From Hominimerdicola alba (GTDB lineage: Bacteria; Bacillota; Clostridia; Oscillospirales; Ruminococcaceae), in NCBI RefSeq assembly GCF_900112155.1, contig NZ_FOKQ01000011.1, positions 45,060-109,059 of the forward strand: a stretch of DNA of 64,000 bases, written 5' to 3'. The notes under the pieces are model-generated. The model did no database searches. It was not told where the DNA came from and saw only the letters and a list, made by a program, of their open reading frames with translations. The position numbers and the translations under genes were made by a program. Positions 1 through 6,731 of this stretch are shown piece by piece. Within the stretch, counting starts at the first letter, position 1. Every line of letters starts with the position of its first letter.

Positions 1-168
1 TCCCGCCAAGAGCCATTTGTCATCTGCGTTCTTAAGGTCTTTTATGATATCCGAAAGCTCCTGTCCTTTGAAGAGCAGTCGGAATGTCAGCAGCATTATA
101 AGCCCGATAAAGCCCACATTAAGAACGTATTTGAAATATTTCTTTTTTATCAGTCGTTTTATTGTCGT
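1..168 (-). CDS. Flippase-like membrane protein (UPF0104 / MprF N-terminal type), 5' part only
   Basis: The open frame runs off the left edge of the window. The visible residues start with a basic stretch (KRLIKKKYFKYV), followed by a hydrophobic segment (LNVGFIGLIMLL) and the motif FKGQELSDIIKDLKNAD. This is the typical N-terminus of the lysylphosphatidylglycerol flippase-like integral membrane family. It lies directly downstream of mraY in the same direction, so both may act on lipid-linked envelope precursors (inference). No ATG, GTG or TTG precedes the basic stretch in frame: a TGA lies at 169-171, and the best-placed codon after a GGTGA-like ribosome site is an ATA at 160-162. A rare start or a small sequence error is therefore possible. 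The remaining length is unknown. Confidence 0.55.
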
Positions 169-205
169 TCACCAACTTTTATATATGTCTTTATCGCCCG
201 TCAGC

Positions 206-1243
206 TTAGCTGAGGGAGGTGAGTCTGTCGTAGTTTGTTGCAGCAAGGTACATTATATTAATTACCAGCTGTATTATTGTGAATCGCATTACCACCTGTG
301 TATCAGACCAGCCCTTGTTCTTGCGGCAGTGGTCGTGCAGGGGAGTGCGGATATCCTTCATGAAGTTCTTCATCTTGAGGAAACGTATGAAACTTACCTT
401 CAGCAGGCTGAGACCGCCGTCCAGTATGATAACTATACACATAGGTACGAAGCTGATAGGATTCTTGCTCATCAGGAATATTATAGCAAGCAGTACACCC
501 AGCGCACGGGAACCAGCATCGCCCATAAGCATGGTGGAGGGCGAACAGTTGAACCAGAGATAAGCCGCAAGTGTCGCAAGCATTATCACGGGAGCAAAAT
601 CAAGGAAAGACCAGCCCACAGTGAGTGTCAGCACGCCGCTGAACAGCACAAAGCTGCCAAGCACCGCCATCACCAGTGAAGCACACAGACCGTCAACGCC
701 GTCGGTGCAGTTGGTGACGTTTATGGAAGTCCACACCAGCACACCAGCCAGTATGATGAATATCACAGCGGGTATGTGGAAATGCAGGTGAAGCAGGGGC
801 ATATCAATATTGCTGCCGTTATACTTCCAGAAAGTAACAGCCGTACCCAGAGATATCACCAGGTCAAGCAGACCCTTTTTGAGGTTGCCCCAGGGTATCT
901 TGGCGGCATCATCGAGATAGCCCGTCAGCATAGCGCCGTATAACAGCACGAGATAAATAAGATACTCTAAGTCAAGAGGTATGAACAGCGCCGCCGAAAG
1001 GCAGAACGTGGTTATGAATATAAGTCCGCAGCCCCTGGCCTTGCCCTGTGACAGCGCACCGTTTACCGCGAATTCTCTGCCCTGATCTTTCGGCAGGATG
1101 TTCCTGAAGAACTTCAGCGCCAGAAAACATGACCAGAACGAAAAAGCGAGCATCAGCAGCACGAAAACCGCATATTTCGAGGGGTTTCCCTCATCAAAAA
1201 AATCATAAGCCGAACCAAAAAACAGTCTGTATAACATTTGCAT
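206..1243 (-). CDS. mraY: Phospho-N-acetylmuramoyl-pentapeptide transferase (MraY)
   Basis: 345 aa polytopic membrane protein. It transfers phospho-MurNAc-pentapeptide from UDP to undecaprenyl phosphate, forming lipid I, the first membrane step of peptidoglycan synthesis. Family signatures are visible: the DD pair in GYLDDAAK, the NCTDGVDGL loop, the catalytic MGDAGSRALG loop and the C-terminal TPLHDHCRKNKGWSD histidine motif. Alternating hydrophobic stretches agree with about ten membrane helices. The start is set by AAAAGGAAG just upstream of the ATG. It is not in a dcw cluster here: a flippase-like gene follows it and its own promoter precedes it. Length is normal for the family (about 320-360 aa). 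Other GlmU/WecA-like transferases are less likely because the HDHxRKxxG form is MraY-like. Confidence 0.93.
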   Translation of the reverse strand: MQMLYRLFFGSAYDFFDEGNPSKYAVFVLLMLAFSFWSCFLALKFFRNILPKDQGREFAVNGALSQGKARGCGLIFITTFCLSAALFIPLDLEYLIYLVLLYGAMLTGYLDDAAKIPWGNLKKGLLDLVISLGTAVTFWKYNGSNIDMPLLHLHFHIPAVIFIILAGVLVWTSINVTNCTDGVDGLCASLVMAVLGSFVLFSGVLTLTVGWSFLDFAPVIMLATLAAYLWFNCSPSTMLMGDAGSRALGVLLAIIFLMSKNPISFVPMCIVIILDGGLSLLKVSFIRFLKMKNFMKDIRTPLHDHCRKNKGWSDTQVVMRFTIIQLVINIMYLAATNYDRLTSLS

Positions 1244-1277
1244 CTTCCTTTTAAATAAAAATACTCATACATCATAT

Positions 1278-1306
1278 ATTATACTACATATTATAAGAAA
1301 ATGCAA
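1278..1306 (-). promoter_or_regulatory. Sigma-A promoter for mraY
   Basis: On the minus strand, TTGCAT and TATAAT are separated by exactly 17 bp, about 35 bp upstream of the mraY start codon. Confidence 0.6.
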
Positions 1307-1419
1307 ATTTTACGGGCGGTCATTTTGCACAAATTTACCCGTCTGACTTCAGAGTTAACTGGGGATACCTTTTTAATAATAGGAATCACTCCTCATCTGA
1401 CTGTTATGCTCATCTGATA

Positions 1420-1475
1420 AACTGTGTATATATCGGGTGAGTGTATATACACAGTTAAGGGGTGTGTATATACAC
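1420..1475. promoter_or_regulatory. Cluster of GTGTATATACAC palindromes (candidate operators)
   Basis: AACTGTGTATATA (1420-1432) and its exact reverse complement (1444-1456) form a 13-bp inverted repeat. The 12-bp palindrome GTGTATATACAC occurs at 1441-1452 and again at 1464-1475. A related palindrome overlaps the promoter at 1592-1618. The AACTGT/ACAGTT arms are shared, so these look like several binding sites for one dimeric repressor. GntR/YtrA-type regulators often use such AT-rich GT..AC palindromes in front of ABC exporters (inference). No GntR gene is in the window. Confidence 0.6.
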
Positions 1476-1575
1476 GGTTGGGGGCAAAATATGGCTTCGA
1501 TTGTTATGAGTGCACAACTCGACGAAGAATATTGTTGGTCGGATTGTACACACATACAATTGTATTCATGGGGTA

Positions 1576-1618
1576 TTGACAAAACTGTGCAAACTGTGTA
1601 TACTGTATACATACAGTT
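1576..1618 (+). promoter_or_regulatory. Promoter with overlapping operator for the small-protein/ABC operon
   Basis: TTGACA at 1576-1581 and TATACT at 1599-1604 have a 17-bp spacer. The interval 1592-1618 is an imperfect palindrome (AACTGT at the left end, ACAGTT at the right end, GTATAC repeated in the middle) that covers the -10 and the start point. A protein bound there would block transcription. Confidence 0.75.
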
Positions 1619-1692
1619 AAGGCTGCAATAACAGTCATAACAGTAACACAGAAATACAGACAACAATAACGTAACCGAAAGGAAGTATCATT

Positions 1693-1860
1693 ATGAATAA
1701 CACAAACAGAAAAGCTCTGGCACTGAGGATCATCGCAGTATTTATGCTGATCATGGGCATCATCGGAACAGCAAGAGGAAGCACAGCGGCGATCGCGTGC
1801 CTGTGCAGCTCGGCAAGCATGGTCACCGCTTCAAACTGGATAGTTCGCAGAAGCAGATAA
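1693..1860 (+). CDS. Small membrane protein, first gene of the ABC operon
   Basis: 55 aa, from the ATG after GGAAGTATCATT. It has a basic N-terminus (NRKALALR) and hydrophobic stretches IIAVFMLIMGIIG and AIACLCSSASMV, and ends with basic residues (VRRSR), so it is predicted to span the membrane about twice. No family is recognised. It heads a co-directional series of four small membrane proteins that share the same plan, directly behind the strong operator-controlled promoter. They probably accompany the ABC transporter that follows, as accessory or regulatory subunits (inference). Confidence 0.6.
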   Translation: MNNTNRKALALRIIAVFMLIMGIIGTARGSTAAIACLCSSASMVTASNWIVRRSR

Positions 1861-1912
1861 AACAAGATAAACTCACACAACAAAATGATACGGAACAAAG
1901 GGAGTGACTTAT

Positions 1913-2089
1913 ATGAAAAATACAATGTTCAGAAAGATAATAGCAGTTCTGGCAGCTCTGATAGGAATAGGTTCATTGATAGCTTTTGTATTCATGAATA
2001 TGGGTGACAGCACCATAGCACCTGCAATTGTGCTCATGGGTCTGATGCTTGTTCTGAGAGTAGGCTTCAATAAGCTGAACGGCAGATAA
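1913..2089 (+). CDS. Small membrane protein, second gene of the ABC operon
   Basis: 58 aa. The start is the ATG at 1913 because AAAGGGAG lies 8 bases upstream; an in-frame GTG at 1904 overlaps that site. Residues 8-26 (IIAVLAALIGIGSLIAFVF) and a second stretch (APAIVLMGLMLVL) are hydrophobic, and the end is basic (VGFNKLNGR). It resembles the preceding and following small proteins in layout rather than in detailed sequence, which suggests divergent duplicates. Function unknown. Confidence 0.6.
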   Translation: MKNTMFRKIIAVLAALIGIGSLIAFVFMNMGDSTIAPAIVLMGLMLVLRVGFNKLNGR

Positions 2090-2110
2090 AGATATACAAG
2101 GAGACACATC

Positions 2111-2323
2111 ATGAAACTGAAGACAAATAAAAAAGATATCATCACAGCGGTTTCATTGGTAATTATAGGTATCATCGTTGCGATACTTTTAAGCGGTCTT
2201 AGCGACAGAGCATTCAGGCTGTTTATAGCCGCTATGCTGATACTGCCCACATTCGGCAGATACTTTATAAGCAGGATAAAAAAGATATATATATATAGAA
2301 CAAAGAGGGAGACAACAGAATGA
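2111..2323 (+). CDS. Small membrane protein, third gene of the ABC operon
   Basis: 70 aa, preceded by AAGGAGACACATC. It has a short basic N-terminus (KLKTNKKD), two hydrophobic segments (TAVSLVIIGIIVAILL; LFIAAMLILPTF) and a basic tail (RIKKIYIYRTKRETTE). Its stop codon overlaps the start of the next gene (ATGA), which indicates translational coupling. No known family is recognised. A TA-repeat (ATATATATATA) lies within the tail codons. Confidence 0.6.
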   Translation: MKLKTNKKDIITAVSLVIIGIIVAILLSGLSDRAFRLFIAAMLILPTFGRYFISRIKKIYIYRTKRETTE

Positions 2324-2550
2324 AAACAAACTCACAGCGCAGGTACGATGCGCTTAAAGGTGCGGCGGCGGCTCTGCTGATAGCGGTGTGCTTCTTCGCT
2401 TTCAGCCACAGGCTTCCGCAGAAAGACGATATCAAAGGGCTGACAGCGCTGATGCTGGTGTGCGCAGGCGGAAGTTCAGTCGGGCTGATGACGGACAGCA
2501 TCAATGAGGATATTCTTTCTCAGGAAAACGCTGAGGACAGCTTTATTTGA
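2320..2550 (+). CDS. Small membrane protein, fourth gene of the ABC operon
   Basis: 76 aa, starting inside the previous stop codon (ATGA overlap) after GAGGGAGACA. Two hydrophobic segments (AAAALLIAVCFFAF; ALMLVCAGGSSVGLM) surround a short polar loop, and the C-terminus is acidic (EDILSQENAEDSFI). Function unknown. The conserved order of four small membrane genes before an ABC ATPase suggests that all six genes act together. Confidence 0.6.
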   Translation: MKTNSQRRYDALKGAAAALLIAVCFFAFSHRLPQKDDIKGLTALMLVCAGGSSVGLMTDSINEDILSQENAEDSFI

Positions 2551-2569
2551 AAAATATGAGGTGAAACGT

Positions 2570-3322
2570 ATGGAAACAAGAGAAAAGGTTCTGGAGGTCA
2601 AGGGACTTTCAAAGCAGTACAAAAAGGGCGTGTACGCTTCGGAGAAGGTAACTTTCGATGTACACAAGGGCGAGATATTCGCGCTGATAGGACCTAACGG
2701 CGCAGGCAAGACAACAACTATCAGAATGATATCCACCCTTTTGCAGGCAACAGAGGGCGATGCGGTGGTAAACGGTCACAGCATACTTACCGAGCCCGAC
2801 AAAGTCCGCAAGAGCATTACCTATCTTCCCGATGAAGCAGGTGCTTACAAGACCATGAAAGGCATCGACTACCTGAGATTCATGGCTGAGCTGTATGCTG
2901 ACAATAAACAGCAGGCTGACAGCTATGTTGAAAGAGGCAGAGAGATATGCGAGCTGGGTGACAGGCTCAATGATAAGATACAGAGCTATTCCCGCGGTAT
3001 GCAGAGAAAGCTTCTGCTGGCAAGGGCGATAATGTCAAAGCCCGCACTTGCCATACTCGATGAACCTACTTCGGGTCTGGATATAATCAATGCCCTTGAG
3101 ATAAGGCGTATGATAAAGAAATTGGCAGGGGAGGGCATGAGCTTCCTGCTGTCCTCACATAATATGCTGGAGATAGAGTATGTATCCGACAGAGTAGGCA
3201 TAATCGCAAAGGGTCATCTGCTTGAAACGGGTACTCCCGAGGAACTTATAGCTAAATACCAAGCTGAAAATCTGGAGGACGTTTTCGAGACTGTGGTAAT
3301 GAAAAGGAACAAAGAGGTGTGA
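2570..3322 (+). CDS. ABC transporter ATP-binding protein (NatA-like)
   Basis: 250 aa cytoplasmic ATPase that would power the adjacent permease. The Walker A motif is GPNGAGKTT, the Q-loop region is followed by the signature YSRGMQRKL, and Walker B is LAILDEPTSGLD, with the switch histidine in SSHNM. The start is the ATG at 2570 behind GAGGTGAAACGT; a longer in-frame opening at 2504 lies inside the previous gene. The sequence belongs to the NatA/CcmA group of ABC-2 exporters (drug, sodium or peptide efflux). The substrate cannot be read from sequence. The operon is probably induced when a repressor leaves the palindromes near 1420-1618. Confidence 0.9.
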   Translation: METREKVLEVKGLSKQYKKGVYASEKVTFDVHKGEIFALIGPNGAGKTTTIRMISTLLQATEGDAVVNGHSILTEPDKVRKSITYLPDEAGAYKTMKGIDYLRFMAELYADNKQQADSYVERGREICELGDRLNDKIQSYSRGMQRKLLLARAIMSKPALAILDEPTSGLDIINALEIRRMIKKLAGEGMSFLLSSHNMLEIEYVSDRVGIIAKGHLLETGTPEELIAKYQAENLEDVFETVVMKRNKEV

Positions 3323-3328
3323 CACAAA

Positions 3329-4651
3329 ATGAAATTCAAGACACTATTTTTAAAAGAGCTTCGAGAGATGCTCAGCTTGCAGACCATAATGACTATGGTC
3401 ATTTCCGTTGTGATACTTTCCTTTGCGGGACAGGCTATGAGCAAAGCCGTTGAGGAAAGCGCTGAAACCATGATGGATATTAATATCTGCGACCAGGACG
3501 ATACAGAGTTCACCAAGAACATGATAAAATTCCTGACAGCCAACCTTGCACAGCTTGACGGCGAGGTAAATGTGGTGGAGATAAGCTCCGATGACTATGC
3601 CAAGGAGCTGAAAAAGGCTGATGTAAAGAACGTTGTTATTATCCCCGAGGGCTTTACCGCAAGCGTGGAGAACAACGAGGCTGCAAAGGTAAAATTCGTC
3701 CAGAGACTTAACTCGCTGGCAACAATGTCCAACCTGAACACAGGTTCACAGGTGGCAGTTGAATACCTGACAGCGGCTGTAAAGGACGTTGTATACAGCA
3801 CCAAGGTATCCAGCGGCAAGCTTTCAAATGAAGAGGTATCATTCCTCAATAACCCCATAGCCCTTGAAGAATCCACAGTAGTAGCTGATAAGAGCGCTGA
3901 TATCTCCGCAAGCATAGTAATGTCTCTGTGTTCAGCACAGGGTATGATAGTTCCTATCATGATGTTCGTTCTGGTCATGATGTCTTCCAACATGATACTC
4001 AACGCTATCAGCACCGAGAAGATAGACAAGACTCTTGAAACTCTGCTTACCGCGCCTATTTCAAGACTTTCCGTCATAGCGGCTAAGATGTTGGCGGCAG
4101 CAGTTGTAGCGGCTATGCAGGCGGCTGTTTATATGTTTGGTTCAAAGAACATGATGAACGGCGTACTTGAAAAGGTAGGCTCCGACAGCGGCTACTCCGA
4201 GATACTGAAAGATCTGGGTCTTACCATGGACGCAGGACAGTATGTTCTCGTAGGTATCCAGATGTTCCTTTCCATACTGATAGCACTGTCCGTTGCACTG
4301 GTACTCGGTGTTCTGGCAAAGGACGCAAAGAGCGCACAGACACTTACTCTGCCTATCATGATGTGCACAATGATACCCTATATGCTTTCAATGTTCGTTG
4401 ATATCAAGACAATGTCACCCGCAGTAAGATATATCGTATACGCTATACCTTTCACACACTCCTTCATGGCTTCCGAGAACGCTATGTTCGGTAACTACGG
4501 TGTGTATACAGGCGGACTTGTCTACCAGTTCATTTTCCTCATAATATGTATGTTTATGGCACTGAAGATATTCATGAGCGACAGGATATTCACCATGAGC
4601 ATCGGCGGTAAAAAGAGCCAAGGCACAGCCAACGAAGAGAGCGAATCATAA
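3329..4651 (+). CDS. ABC-2 type permease (NatB-like)
   Basis: 440 aa integral membrane protein starting 6 bp after the ATPase gene. It has the NatB layout: one N-terminal membrane helix (IMTMVISVVILSFAGQ), an extracytoplasmic region of about 150 residues, then a cluster of helices from about residue 195 (MIVPIMMFVLVMMSSNMIL) to 425. The conserved stretch STEKIDKTLETLLTAPIS is the coupling segment that follows the second helix in ABC-2 exporters. It forms the transport channel with the preceding ATPase. Substrate unknown. Confidence 0.88.
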   Translation: MKFKTLFLKELREMLSLQTIMTMVISVVILSFAGQAMSKAVEESAETMMDINICDQDDTEFTKNMIKFLTANLAQLDGEVNVVEISSDDYAKELKKADVKNVVIIPEGFTASVENNEAAKVKFVQRLNSLATMSNLNTGSQVAVEYLTAAVKDVVYSTKVSSGKLSNEEVSFLNNPIALEESTVVADKSADISASIVMSLCSAQGMIVPIMMFVLVMMSSNMILNAISTEKIDKTLETLLTAPISRLSVIAAKMLAAAVVAAMQAAVYMFGSKNMMNGVLEKVGSDSGYSEILKDLGLTMDAGQYVLVGIQMFLSILIALSVALVLGVLAKDAKSAQTLTLPIMMCTMIPYMLSMFVDIKTMSPAVRYIVYAIPFTHSFMASENAMFGNYGVYTGGLVYQFIFLIICMFMALKIFMSDRIFTMSIGGKKSQGTANEESES

Positions 4652-4665
4652 ATAACACTTTAAAG

Positions 4666-4711
4666 AACTATCGGGAAAGCCTTTCAGGCTATTTCCCGAT
4701 AGTTCGCTTTA
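4666..4711 (+). terminator. Terminator of the ABC operon
   Basis: A 13-bp perfect stem (AACTATCGGGAAA / TTTCCCGATAGTT, 4666-4678 and 4692-4704) lies 14 bp after the permease stop and is followed by CGCTTTATATAT. Confidence 0.8.
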
Positions 4712-4717
4712 TATATC

Positions 4718-4748
4718 AAAAAAACACCGCGGAAATTTCCCGCGGTGT
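4718..4748 (-). terminator. Terminator of the acyl-CoA synthetase gene
   Basis: ACACCGCGG / CCGCGGTGT stem around AAATTTC; on the minus strand it is followed by a run of seven T. Confidence 0.8.
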
Positions 4749-4757
4749 TAGTTGTTA

Positions 4758-6389
4758 TTATGAATTGTTCTGCTTGGCAACTACGGATTCGCCGCAGTAG
4801 ATCTTGCGGAGAACAGGCTTTTCGATCTTGCCTGTGGGGTTTCTGGGTACGTCCGCGAAGATGACTTTGTGGGGTCTCTTGTAGCGGGGCAGTTTGTGGC
4901 AGAAGTCGTTTATCTCCTCCTCGGAACATTCCATGCCCTCTTTGATGGAGATTATAGCCGCTGCGATCTCACCCAGTCTCTTGTCAGGCAGACCGATAAC
5001 TGCAACGTCCTTTACAGCAGGGTGTGCACGCAGGAAATCCTCTATCTGTACGGGATAGAGATTCTCACCGCCGCTGATGATAACGTCTTTCTTTCTGTCA
5101 ACGAGGAATATGAATCCGTCCTCGTCCTCCTGTGCCATATCGCCTGTGAACAGCCAGCCGTCCTTGAGAGTCTCTTCGGTAGCCTTGGGGTCGCGGTAAT
5201 AGCAGGTCATAACGCCGGGACCCTTTACGCAAAGTTCGCCGACCTCGCCGCGGGGAACAGTTTCGCCGCGCTCGTCAACTATCTTGACCACCCAGCCAAA
5301 GCCAGCCTTGCCGATAGCGCCAACCTTGTGGATATTCTCAACACCAAGATGTACACAGCCGGGGCCTATGCTCTCGCTGAGACCGTAGTTTGTATCGTAC
5401 TGATGATTGGGGAACAGCTTCTTCCACCTTGAGATAAGAGAGGGCGGAACAGGCTGTGCGCCTATATGCATAAGTCTCCACTGGGAGAGCTGATACTGGG
5501 TTATGTCGATATCTCCTCTGTCAACTGCATCGAGGATATCCTGAGCCCATGGCACCAGCAGCCATACGATGGTGCAGAGCTCGCTTGAAACTGCTTCAAG
5601 CACGAACTTAGGCTTGACACCTTTGAGTATAACAGCCTTGCCGCCCGAGATAAGGCTGCCGAACCAGTGCATCTTAGCACCTGTATGGTAAAGGGGCGGT
5701 ATGCAGAGGAAGACATCGTTCTCGGTCTGACCGTGGTGCGCCTGTTCAACTCTTGCGGAATGAACAAGGCTCATGTGCTTGTGAAGTATAGCCTTGGGGA
5801 AGCCTGTAGTACCCGAAGAGAAGTATATAGCTGCATAATCTTCATCAGTCAGTCTGATATCAGGCGAAACGCTGGAGCAGTTTGCAGCAAGTCTGTCATA
5901 ATGCTCAGCGAAAGTGGGACATCCCTCACCAACGTAGAACAGCAGACGGTTCTTGCTGATATCGTCAACTATCTCTTCAACTCTGCCGATGAATTCGGGG
6001 CCGAATACGAGGATATCCACCTCAGCCAGTTCAACGCAGTACTTTATCTCATCTGCGGTATATCTGAAATTAAGGGGCACAGCTAGAGCGCCTGTTTTCA
6101 GTATGCCGAAGTATATAGGCAGCCATTCAAGGCAGTTCATCAGCAAAATACCGACCTTGTCGCCCTTTTTAACACCGCGGGAGATGAGCAGGTTAGCGAA
6201 ACGGTTAGCCTTCTCATTGAATACCGACCATGTTATCTCGCGTCTGTAGGGTACATCTGCGGTAGGCTCTATGAGTTCATATTCCTTCCATGTTACGCGC
6301 TTCTCGCGTATCTCGGGGTTGAGCTCTACAAGGGCTGTTTTATCGGGGAGTTCAGCTGCATTTCTTTCCAAAAATTCTGTAATTGGCAT
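4758..6389 (-). CDS. AMP-forming acyl-CoA synthetase / CoA ligase
   Basis: 543 aa member of the ANL adenylating superfamily: it activates a carboxylic acid with ATP and couples it to CoA. The adenylation P-loop is YFSSGTTGFPK, the A5-type motif is NYGLSESIG, the A7 region is GWLFTGDMA, the hinge is VDRKKDVIISGGENLYP, and the C-terminal catalytic lysine lies in NPTGKIEKPVL. The start is the ATG at 6389, which has GGAAAGGAT 8 bases upstream; an upstream extension is in frame but lacks a ribosome site. It is monocistronic, with a promoter at 6436-6464. It resembles fatty-acid or aromatic-acid ligases; the substrate cannot be fixed. Confidence 0.88.
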   Translation of the reverse strand: MPITEFLERNAAELPDKTALVELNPEIREKRVTWKEYELIEPTADVPYRREITWSVFNEKANRFANLLISRGVKKGDKVGILLMNCLEWLPIYFGILKTGALAVPLNFRYTADEIKYCVELAEVDILVFGPEFIGRVEEIVDDISKNRLLFYVGEGCPTFAEHYDRLAANCSSVSPDIRLTDEDYAAIYFSSGTTGFPKAILHKHMSLVHSARVEQAHHGQTENDVFLCIPPLYHTGAKMHWFGSLISGGKAVILKGVKPKFVLEAVSSELCTIVWLLVPWAQDILDAVDRGDIDITQYQLSQWRLMHIGAQPVPPSLISRWKKLFPNHQYDTNYGLSESIGPGCVHLGVENIHKVGAIGKAGFGWVVKIVDERGETVPRGEVGELCVKGPGVMTCYYRDPKATEETLKDGWLFTGDMAQEDEDGFIFLVDRKKDVIISGGENLYPVQIEDFLRAHPAVKDVAVIGLPDKRLGEIAAAIISIKEGMECSEEEINDFCHKLPRYKRPHKVIFADVPRNPTGKIEKPVLRKIYCGESVVAKQNNS

Positions 6390-6435
6390 TATAAAATTAT
6401 CCTTTCCGAACGAATTTTGTGCTTTGATATATGAA

Positions 6436-6464
6436 AGTATAAAAGCTGTAAAGCACAAAAGCAA
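6436..6464 (-). promoter_or_regulatory. Promoter of the acyl-CoA synthetase gene
   Basis: Minus-strand TTGCTT and TATACT with a 17-bp spacer, about 45 bp upstream of the start codon. The rest of the 342-base gap up to 6731 holds only the terminator hairpin listed next and no visible gene. Confidence 0.6.
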
Positions 6465-6584
6465 TTAAGTTAATTTTACCACATTCATAGAAAAAAGTAA
6501 AGACTTCACAGGGCTTTTTTTGTACAAAAATGTCGCAGACCCTTTTTGCAGTTTGCACAAGCAAAAAGCAGACAGGCGGGATAT

Positions 6585-6636
6585 AAAAAACGAATCGCGC
6601 AGTATATGCCGACAAAGCAGCATTAACCGCGCGATT
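6585..6636 (-). terminator. Terminator downstream of the pilin-head repeat pseudogene
   Basis: AATCGCGC / GCGCGATT arms at 6593-6600 and 6629-6636 with a 28-base loop. On the minus strand the hairpin is followed by CGTTTTTTAT. Confidence 0.55.
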
Positions 6637-6731
6637 ATTTTTAGTTTATGTGTGATAGCGCTGATGTGTCACTATCGGTAATTATTTAGCTATAGGGTAA
6701 CGTCAAGCTTCAGCACCGCACTTACGATACG

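Noticed and set aside
1373..1666. ORFs over the operator region (1373-1666 minus, 1437-1631 plus)
   Set aside because: They cover the promoter and palindromes, have no ribosome site and encode repeats of the palindrome translation (YTVYTV).
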